A stretch of 64,000 nt of DNA from an uncultured Lachnospiraceae bacterium (lineage in GTDB: Bacteria; Bacillota; Clostridia; Lachnospirales; Lachnospiraceae): positions 37,759 to 101,758 of the forward strand of contig CAJUBE010000014.1 in NCBI GenBank assembly GCA_910584725.1. The letters are read 5' to 3'. The position numbers were made by a program, and so were the translations under genes. Shown here one piece after another: positions 58,000-64,000 of the stretch; within the stretch, counting starts at the first letter, position 1; each line of letters starts with the position of its first letter. The notes beneath the pieces were generated by a model, which worked only from the letters and a program-made list of their open reading frames with translations, made no database searches and was not told the origin of the DNA.

Positions 58000-58262
58000 C
58001 ACCCCCTCTCCGTTGCCGGTTTGGGATGACAACAAGACAAGCATATCACATCTTGTCGGAATTAGCAAAACCTGTATGTTTTTTGTCACATCTGCACAAC
58101 CGGATGCTTCCGCTGCGGGCCGGATCGGGGCGCGTGACAAGCTTCCGGCTGTACAGATTCACTAAAATGCATACGCTGCATCATAGTCAGCCATCCATCC
58201 CGGATTCTTCTCCGAGACCAGGTGCTGCATGCTGGTGCTCATGCGCGCTACCGCATCATCGA
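58000..58262. repeat. 263-bp duplication of the rep 3' region
   Basis: Almost identical to 55340-55601, including the toxin-like gene promoter (here 58040-58068) and the last codons of rep. Similarity stops at about 58262. Confidence 0.9.
58162..58262 (-). pseudogene. rep C-terminal remnant
   Basis: Encodes the last ~33 residues of Rep (ending NPGWMADYDAAYAF), cut off by fusion to a reverse transcriptase fragment at 58263. Confidence 0.85.
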
Positions 58263-58531
58263 AGCTACGAAGTCCAGTCCTCTTGCTTCAAGTTCCTTGT
58301 CCAGTTCATTAAGCATGATGTTCGCCAACAGCGGCAATATGTTTCCTCCCTGTGGCGTACCGACTATTGTATCTTCGTACTCATCATCAATCATTACATT
58401 ACTGACAAGGAATTTTCTTACCACCGATATGACGTTTCCGTCCTTTATTGTCCGCCCGAAGATTGTCATCAGCTTGTCTTGGTCTACTGTGTCAAAGAAC
58501 TTTGCAAGGTCAATGTCCACAAATAGGACCG
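58263..58531 (-). pseudogene. Group II intron reverse transcriptase fragment
   Basis: DIDLAKFFDTVDQDKLM, and GTPQGGNILPLLANIML with ELDKELEARGLDFV, are LtrA-type motifs. The catalytic YxDD region, N-terminus and maturase domain are missing, so it is inactive. Confidence 0.88.
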
Positions 58532-58550
58532 GGGTTTATCCCAGTCCTGT
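58530..58550 (-). terminator. Terminator after the 58563 gene
   Basis: AGGAC-GGG and CCC-GTCCT around GTTTAT. Confidence 0.6.
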
Positions 58551-58562
58551 CTTCTGATGTGC

Positions 58563-58736
58563 TTATTGATGGGAAGATTCGGAAATCCTGATGACATCAA
58601 TACCATTTGCCTTCAGCTCATTCCATGCGATTTCCTGTTTGTCCGCCTGTTCAAAGATCCTGCGGGCTTCATCCTCGTCTGCGGCATTCACGGTCATGCC
58701 GCCGGATGCCTCAAAAGTGATCATGTAATCAGCCAT
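58563..58736 (-). CDS. Small protein of unknown function
   Basis: 57 residues, MADYMITFEASGGMTVNAAD through DVIRISESSHQ. Compact alpha/beta with an acidic middle (DEDEARRIFEQA). AAAGGAG precedes the ATG. Resembles small DUF-type proteins of plasmids and phages; no specific family named. Confidence 0.6.
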   Translation of the reverse strand: MADYMITFEASGGMTVNAADEDEARRIFEQADKQEIAWNELKANGIDVIRISESSHQ

Positions 58737-58767
58737 AATCCATATCTCCTTTCTTCCAGAAAAATTG

Positions 58768-59139
58768 TTAATCGCCAGTTTCCACATCCATACCAAAGAA
58801 GTCTTTTATACGCTGACGCACCGCATATTTCCATTCCGGCGCCACATCCTTCTTTGCGCATGCCATCCCATAAAGCTCCCGCAGCACCTTCCCGGGCGTG
58901 TCAAGTTCTTCCATATACTTTAATGCCGTATGTCCTGCCTTCATGGCGTCTGCCTGTTCTTTTCCGACCTCGAATAAGCCGCCAGCAGTAAGCAGGCAGT
59001 ATTTTTCCTCACGGAACCTTCTGACCACCCACATACGGCCCTTCCTGCATATGACCTTGCCACGACAGGACCTGCCGTTCCTGTCCCAGTAATACACTTT
59101 TGTGCCGGGCCTGAATATATAATCAGTATAACTGTCCAT
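58768..59139 (-). CDS. Protein of unknown function, mobile-element type
   Basis: 123 residues from MDSYTDYIFRPGTKVYYWDR; a basic beta-rich N-half (KVICRKGRMWVVRRFREEKY) may be an SH3-like barrel, followed by helices. AAAGGAG precedes the ATG. Followed 31 bp later by the gene at 58563. Confidence 0.6.
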   Translation of the reverse strand: MDSYTDYIFRPGTKVYYWDRNGRSCRGKVICRKGRMWVVRRFREEKYCLLTAGGLFEVGKEQADAMKAGHTALKYMEELDTPGKVLRELYGMACAKKDVAPEWKYAVRQRIKDFFGMDVETGD

Positions 59140-59196
59140 ACCGTACTCCTTTCGTGATCGAATTTTCCACATGGGTGCTGTCTGTGACAACGTTTA

Positions 59197-59206
59197 CCCC
59201 CCCCCC
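59197..59206. repeat. C10 homopolymer tract
   Basis: Ten C in the non-coding gap between 59139 and 59298, followed closely by T6. A candidate for slippage. Confidence 0.6.
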
Positions 59207-59297
59207 ATTTTTTGTGTTATCCTGTATCCATAGGATGTCGCCGGATGAACTGTCATAAAGCCCCGGTTGTCCTAAAACAGAAAGGAGAATAGCTGTC

Positions 59298-59558
59298 ATG
59301 TCTGATGCTGACAAAAGATTTATTAAATTTATCGTATGGAGTTTTGTCTTTTGTGGTCTTGGTGTTGCTTTCTGTACCCAGATCATTGAATTACCGTCTA
59401 GTATAGCCATTGTAATTGTATTCAAAATTTTTCTTTTTGTCGTTGGCCTAATAGCTATAGCATGGCTGATCGGATTTTTTCTGGATGCGGGAAAAGCGAT
59501 CCGATGGTATATCCGTCTGGCTGAACTGAAATATGATGATGAATACAGTGACAAATAG
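59298..59558 (+). CDS. Small membrane protein
   Basis: 86 residues with two membrane helices (FIVWSFVFCGLGVAFC..., IFLFVVGLIAIAWLIGFFL) and a charged C-terminus (LAELKYDDEYSDK). AAAGGAG precedes the ATG. Not recognised. Confidence 0.65.
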   Translation: MSDADKRFIKFIVWSFVFCGLGVAFCTQIIELPSSIAIVIVFKIFLFVVGLIAIAWLIGFFLDAGKAIRWYIRLAELKYDDEYSDK

Positions 59559-59588
59559 TGCATTTAAGACAGTAAAATCCAGAAAAAA

Positions 59589-59622
59589 GACAAAGGGCCA
59601 GGGTTTTATCCCCAGCCCTGTC
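59589..59622. terminator. Bidirectional terminator
   Basis: GACA-GGGC-AGGG pairs with CCC-GCCC-TGTC, with CTTTT and TTTTTTC tails; between convergent genes. Related in sequence (GGG TTTTAT CCC) to 58530-58550. Confidence 0.65.
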
Positions 59623-59625
59623 CTT

Positions 59626-62600
59626 TTACTCGTATACTTCCACTTCTTCAAGCCAGCGATGATAATTGCTGCAAGTGTTCAGACCTTTCTTCAGGCTCTC
59701 CATGGCATGATGCTTCCATTCGCTTTCGTCTGTGAAATCAGCACCACAGCCGCAGCACCAGTGAACAATCTTCTTGATCACGGGTTTCTTCTCAGGCTCT
59801 TCGGGTGCAGGCTCTTCTGTCTCAGGCTCTTCCGGGATCGTTACAGACGCATCGCATCCTGCGGAAGCGGATGCCGAATCATCGTCATCACCTGTATCCG
59901 GCTGCCAGACTGTACCAGTGTCGTCACCTGTCTCAGTACCTGTCTGGGTGTCGTCACCTGTCTCGGTGCCGGTCTGGGCGTCGTCGCCTGTCTCAGTACC
60001 TGTCTGGGTATCGTCGCCTGTCTCGGTGCTGTCACCAGCCTCAGTACCGTCACCAGTCTCAGCGTACTCTTTCATAGGATCTTCCTCCCAATCGCGGACC
60101 TCGGCGTTCTCTTTCAAAGGTCCCTCCTTCCAACACTCCAAATCGGCACCATATACCGGCAAGGTATAACCAGGGTGTGTCGGACCTTCCACCAATACTT
60201 TGATATACTTTATCACATGGTCAGGATGTTTTTCACTATACTCCATGTGACTTTTTAGATGAAAACTGCTTGTCATCCTGAACCCGCAGCTGCACTCATA
60301 ATATGCATACATCTTAACGTCTTCATGGAGATACGCTGCGTGATGATTATTTATACCCTCTTTCATTTCCGAACCGGTGAACTCCCCCGTCTCCGCTGCA
60401 TACTTAGCAAATGCAGAATGTATCTTGCGTTCGGTGACTGTCATCGGATCGATATGGCTGTAAAATGCGTCTTTTGTATTAAATGTTTCACCACACTCGC
60501 ATGCCATCACACGAGAGACCTTGTCCCACGTCTGAACTTTTAAAGGTGTATAGAACATCCGTTGATAGCAGAAGCCAAGTCCCTGATAATCCTCAGGTTC
60601 GCGGGGGATGGGGGCAGGGATCGTTTCATTCAATTCCTCACCATAGTCCAGACTTCCGGGACCTTCCACTTCCACATAGACAGGCCCCGCGGCACAGTGC
60701 GTGGTTTGTCCCTGATGACCATTTACCACATTAGGATCTGCGGCCTCAAACCCACACGTACATTTATAATATGCATACGCCCATACGGTTTCCTCATGAC
60801 TGATCTCCATGTCTGCCGAATCTGCCCCATTCTTAAGATGCCGGTTACGTTCTTCGGTCGTCATCGGATCGAGATGGCTGTAAAGTGCATCCTGTGTTTC
60901 GAACTTTTCACCGCATCCGCATACCAGTACTATATAACGCTTGGTCCACTGCTGTACCTTGCCGTTTGCAATGGGATCGTGGCTTGTCCACGCATATTCG
61001 ATAACAGGTTCATAATCGCCGGGTTTACGAGTGTAAGGCGCAGGGATCCCAGTATCATCCTTCTGGTCTTCGCCAGCCTGAGAATCATCGTCCTTCTTGG
61101 GTGCCTCGTATCCCGGAGCATCCGGTCCGTCCACTTCCACATAAACGATGCTGTAATCACATCCGGAAGATTTTGCGGAATGGTTAGCGATCGTATTAAG
61201 ACTTGTGGACTCATAGCCGCAGCTGCATCTGTAATATGCATAAGCATAGACTGCTTCCTCACGACCGAACTTTGTGCTGACAGAATCCATGCCAAACGGA
61301 AGGTGACGGTCGCGCTCTTCGACCGTCATGGTCTCAAGGTGGCTGTAAAACGCATCCCGTGTCTCAAATTTCTCGCCACAGTCGCAGACCAATACCATAT
61401 ATCGCTTTTCCCACTGACCGACTTTGCCGTTAGGGGACTGAGCGCCTGCTGTTGCCGCGTATTCAACGATGGACTCATAATCCGCGGGAACACGGGTATA
61501 AGGTGCAGGGATATCAGGGTTTACTTCGGGCTTTTCCGGCTCGGGCTTTTCAGATTCTTCGGGCTTTTCCGGCTCTTCCTGCTCAGGAGCCGTATAACTG
61601 CGGTTCTGGACCATCTTACAGGATGTGCAGTATCTGGACTCTTTTCCCATCCCGCCTGCGGGTGCTTTCACGGAAACTGCCCAGTCACTCCATGTATGCA
61701 CATGCACCGCGGGCTTTTCCGCCTCGTCTGCCAGACGCATCGTATCATCATAAGCAACAACATTCACGGTAACAGTATCGGACACCCCATTCGCTGTTGC
61801 CGTAATGACAGCGGTGCCTTCCTTCTTACCTGTCACGATACCCCTGCTCACGGTAGCTACCTTTGTGTTGGAAGACTTCCATGAGATGTTCTTGTTTTTG
61901 CCGCATACGGAACTCGCCAGTGTATATTTCTGCTTTGCGCCCTTGGTCTTCACGGTGACGGAATCTTCCGCGATATCCACTGTGGACGCCTTCACGTCAA
62001 CACGGCACTTTGCACTCGTATACCCGGTCACGTCACTTTCAACAGAGATATATGCCGTACCTTCACCTACAGCAATCACCTTGCCGTTGTTCAAAACCTG
62101 TGCGACATTCTCGTCGGAACTGATCCAGCGTACCTTGTCTTTCTTCGGCGCACTGCATTTCAACTGCTTTGCGTCCGCTTTCTTCATGCCCGCATAGAGG
62201 GTCACCTGTGACTCGCTCAATCCATAAGTGGTGAACACCTGAGTCTTCTTTACTTTCTTGCCAACCTGTTCCTCGAACGTTTCCGGACCATAGACCGTCA
62301 CATAACAGGATGTGGAAACGCCATTCGCTGTTGCTGTCACAACAGCGGTGCCTTCCTTCCTGCCGCGCACCGTGCCGCCGGAAACAGTCGCCACTGTCTT
62401 GTCAGAAGTCGTCCACTTGATGTTCTTTTTAGGGCCGACCACGTCAGCGAGCAGCCTGATGGAACTGCCGACACCTTTCGTTGCAAGGTTCAGCGAGCTG
62501 TTATTGAGGGTGATACCTTTTTCCAGCACATTCACTTTGCAGTATGCGTAATTATTGTTCGCGCGTGCCGTGATGAGTGCCGTGCCTTCCGACACGCCTG

Positions 62601-63075
62601 TCACGTTGCCGTTTGCATCGACCGCTGCGATCTCCGGGTCGGAGCTCTCGAAAGAGATACCCTTGTCCGCACCGCGGACCGTGCCTTTCAGCCTGAAAGA
62701 CGTCGCGCCGTCATTTCCCACATAAAGCGTGATATCTCCCTTGTTGAGACGCAGGGTGGAACGAATCACCTTCACGTTCGTGTTCTTCTTTACGGTGCCC
62801 AGTTTTGCCGTCACTCTCGTGGAGCCCTGCTTCTTGCCGTAAACGACGCCGTCCTCATTCAGATCCACGATCTTTAAGTTAGCCGCCGACCACTCGAGGG
62901 GCTGTGTAGCGGACGTCTCAATGGTCGCGTACTCGCCCTCGTTCATGGTAACCGACTTCTTAACAAACGTGAATGTCTCGTCCGGGGCTGACGCGAGGGT
63001 CGTCATGGGAGTATTTCCAAAACAGACAGCCATAGCGAGCAGTCCTGCCACCAGTTTCATGATTGTTTTCTTCAT
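59626..63075 (-). CDS. Very large secreted Ig-like (BIG2) protein with Cys/His repeats
   Basis: 1149 residues. Signal peptide MKKTIMKLVAGLLAMAVCF, about five BIG2-type Ig repeats (residues ~35-455, each with ATVSxGxVxGxKEGTAVVTATANG), a Pro/Glu linker, then three ~160-residue modules with CDCGEKFETRDAFYSHLETM and CSCG...H, plus a final CCGCGADFTDESEWKHHAM. The CxC-x12-H spacing suggests metal-binding or disulphide structures in an exported protein, which is unusual. A TGDDTQTGTE array of ten-residue units lies near 59.85-60.06 kb. No sorting signal is seen. Confidence 0.8.
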   Translation of the reverse strand: MKKTIMKLVAGLLAMAVCFGNTPMTTLASAPDETFTFVKKSVTMNEGEYATIETSATQPLEWSAANLKIVDLNEDGVVYGKKQGSTRVTAKLGTVKKNTNVKVIRSTLRLNKGDITLYVGNDGATSFRLKGTVRGADKGISFESSDPEIAAVDANGNVTGVSEGTALITARANNNYAYCKVNVLEKGITLNNSSLNLATKGVGSSIRLLADVVGPKKNIKWTTSDKTVATVSGGTVRGRKEGTAVVTATANGVSTSCYVTVYGPETFEEQVGKKVKKTQVFTTYGLSESQVTLYAGMKKADAKQLKCSAPKKDKVRWISSDENVAQVLNNGKVIAVGEGTAYISVESDVTGYTSAKCRVDVKASTVDIAEDSVTVKTKGAKQKYTLASSVCGKNKNISWKSSNTKVATVSRGIVTGKKEGTAVITATANGVSDTVTVNVVAYDDTMRLADEAEKPAVHVHTWSDWAVSVKAPAGGMGKESRYCTSCKMVQNRSYTAPEQEEPEKPEESEKPEPEKPEVNPDIPAPYTRVPADYESIVEYAATAGAQSPNGKVGQWEKRYMVLVCDCGEKFETRDAFYSHLETMTVEERDRHLPFGMDSVSTKFGREEAVYAYAYYRCSCGYESTSLNTIANHSAKSSGCDYSIVYVEVDGPDAPGYEAPKKDDDSQAGEDQKDDTGIPAPYTRKPGDYEPVIEYAWTSHDPIANGKVQQWTKRYIVLVCGCGEKFETQDALYSHLDPMTTEERNRHLKNGADSADMEISHEETVWAYAYYKCTCGFEAADPNVVNGHQGQTTHCAAGPVYVEVEGPGSLDYGEELNETIPAPIPREPEDYQGLGFCYQRMFYTPLKVQTWDKVSRVMACECGETFNTKDAFYSHIDPMTVTERKIHSAFAKYAAETGEFTGSEMKEGINNHHAAYLHEDVKMYAYYECSCGFRMTSSFHLKSHMEYSEKHPDHVIKYIKVLVEGPTHPGYTLPVYGADLECWKEGPLKENAEVRDWEEDPMKEYAETGDGTEAGDSTETGDDTQTGTETGDDAQTGTETGDDTQTGTETGDDTGTVWQPDTGDDDDSASASAGCDASVTIPEEPETEEPAPEEPEKKPVIKKIVHWCCGCGADFTDESEWKHHAMESLKKGLNTCSNYHRWLEEVEVYE

Positions 63076-63193
63076 ACTCAATCACCTTTTTCCTTTCTTG
63101 ATTTTTTGTATATTGATAAACTTTAAATTCCTTTTCTTACCATAGTGCTAAAACATTTCATGGCAGTAATACTCCTTTCACCTTTAATGATGC

Positions 63194-63619
63194 TTATTGT
63201 TGTGTGTCTAAATATTCTTGTGAATAAATTACAGTACCGTCAGCATTGACAATTTGCATACGGATACATTTAAGCGGTGTGCCTGTAGTTTCTTCGCACT
63301 CCTTGAAAAAAGCATTTAAGTTAGCCGCTCCGCTTAAGTTGCTCAACACTCCGGAAAATTCAGCGTCAATGTCACTCTGGTTAAGTCCTGCCAACTGCTG
63401 ATAATCTTCAAAGATATAGGAGAACACTAAAACATCCTCACCATCGGCAGCGTATTTTAAGCGAAGCCCTAAACCGCTCTTTGCCAATTCAGCATTAGCC
63501 GCTTCTTCGCCGGCAACAACCTCATCGCTTTCGACCAACTCTGCAAGCGTAGGCTTAGAGCCACACCCAACCATGACCAACATAAAAACAAAGGCTAAAA
63601 CAAGTACATTCTTTTTCAT
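63194..63619 (-). CDS. Small lipoprotein, DUF4854-like
   Basis: 141 residues. Lipobox VMVGCG (Cys about 19); the mature part begins KPTLAELVESDEV, as in DUF4854 lipoproteins, followed by a compact alpha/beta domain. CAGGAG precedes the ATG. Function unknown. Confidence 0.7.
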   Translation of the reverse strand: MKKNVLVLAFVFMLVMVGCGSKPTLAELVESDEVVAGEEAANAELAKSGLGLRLKYAADGEDVLVFSYIFEDYQQLAGLNQSDIDAEFSGVLSNLSGAANLNAFFKECEETTGTPLKCIRMQIVNADGTVIYSQEYLDTQQ

Positions 63620-63694
63620 TATTTTTTTCTCCTGATATTCTGATTTTTATTTGTTCCATCACTTCTCCGGTACATACAAATTCGTAAAATACTG

Positions 63695-63973
63695 CTATTT
63701 CAGCTTGTTAATTTTTCTTTGCGCCAGGATCGTTTTCACAAGCTGATAAATAAAAGCGGGGATGCCAATGAAGATCGAAAGAACCGCTTTCACTATTACA
63801 TATATCAGCCAGAACCACCAAGTTCCCCAAATGCTGAGAGGAATGAACGATTGCAGATAAGTAAGGAATTTCCAACCAAAAGGAATACATATTCCAATGA
63901 TGAAAAAAAATACATAATCAATAAAACCATCTGTATCATCCCGAAGTGTAACGCGGCGAAATAAAGTACCCAT
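63695..63973 (-). CDS. Small membrane protein
   Basis: 92 residues with two or three hydrophobic segments (YVFFFIIGICIPFGWKFL, WFWLIYVIVKAVLSIFIGI) and a basic end. It lies 75 bp upstream of the lipoprotein gene on the same strand, so they may be co-transcribed. Not recognised. Confidence 0.65.
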   Translation of the reverse strand: MGTLFRRVTLRDDTDGFIDYVFFFIIGICIPFGWKFLTYLQSFIPLSIWGTWWFWLIYVIVKAVLSIFIGIPAFIYQLVKTILAQRKINKLK

Positions 63974-64000
63974 CTACTGCGACTTTCCTGCAGATTAAAT

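Noticed and set aside
58026..58526. 166-codon plus-strand gene
   Set aside because: It is antisense to the duplicated rep end and the reverse transcriptase fragment, both recognised on the minus strand.
58263..58531. Active group II intron
   Set aside because: Only ~90 residues of the reverse transcriptase remain, without the catalytic Asp pair, and no intron RNA domain V is apparent.
59841..60062. Arg/Thr-rich frame in the TGDDTQTG array
   Set aside because: Low-complexity frame of the repeat inside the 1149-residue secreted protein.

Overview
The window reads as a chromosomal segment of a Gram-positive, spore-forming, anaerobic Clostridia bacterium, most likely Lachnospiraceae. Evidence: Firmicutes-type AGGAGG ribosome sites and -35/-10 promoters, a HrcA-type CIRCE element, the paired DUF5717/DUF5716 genes, YtaF, CD3324 and DUF1062 family proteins, an ACGX-repeat RiPP system, and a sigma-28-type promoter in front of a flagellin. 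Genus is not determinable here. Most core genes lie on the minus strand.

Layout. 1-5.6 kb: purA (cut by the window edge), rarA, bactofilin with a degenerate LytM protein, and a P1B metal ATPase. 6-9.4 kb: an AT-rich DUF3825 gene, a CDF metal exporter, purB. 9.6-16.6 kb: a four-gene block of unknown function (coiled-coil protein, small repeat-like protein, DUF5716, DUF5717). 16.7-21.3 kb (plus strand): a SpoIID-like/PG-binding protein, a flagellin carrying a seven-bladed propeller-like insert, an HD hydrolase. 21.3-26.1 kb: macrodomain and class M sirtuin (ADP-ribosylation), a 26-residue ferredoxin, a nitroreductase, a radical SAM/SPASM enzyme with its ACGX precursor peptide, and an HxlR regulator. 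26-30 kb: GH51 arabinofuranosidase and small regulators with remnants of decayed genes. 30-34.3 kb: htpG with CIRCE, then three tandem small genes resembling toxin-immunity (SUKH) proteins. 34.3-48 kb: PrsA-like foldase, PHP phosphoesterase, ilvE, hybrid histidine kinase, folA-thyA, beta-CASP nuclease, ytaF, Ca2+ ATPase, greA.

48.2-57.6 kb: an integrated element at the 3' end of tRNA-Gly(GCC). It has a tyrosine integrase, Zot-like ATPase, pVI/pIII/coat-like structural genes with a terminator directly after the coat gene, a possible ssDNA-binding protein, an RHH repressor and a Rep_trans initiator: an Inovirus-like (filamentous) prophage. A 21-bp att core occurs three times (48242, 56780, 57601), so a DUF4258/YgiT toxin-antitoxin cassette sits in its own tandem slot. 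57.7-59.6 kb is a decayed second copy (duplicated rep end fused to a group II intron RT fragment). 59.6-64 kb holds a very large secreted Ig-like protein with Cys/His modules, a lipoprotein and a membrane protein.

Most notable: (1) two diverged copies of a type I toxin-antitoxin-like locus (55.1-55.4 and 57.75-58.07 kb), in which a short RNA and a ~34-residue membrane peptide gene converge on a shared terminator and the RNA carries a segment matching its own peptide's start region, the matching segments differing between copies; (2) a ~95-bp two-hairpin element directly after stop codons in three places, with helix sequence diverged but loop sequence conserved; (3) the ACGX RiPP cluster; (4) the propeller-bearing flagellin.
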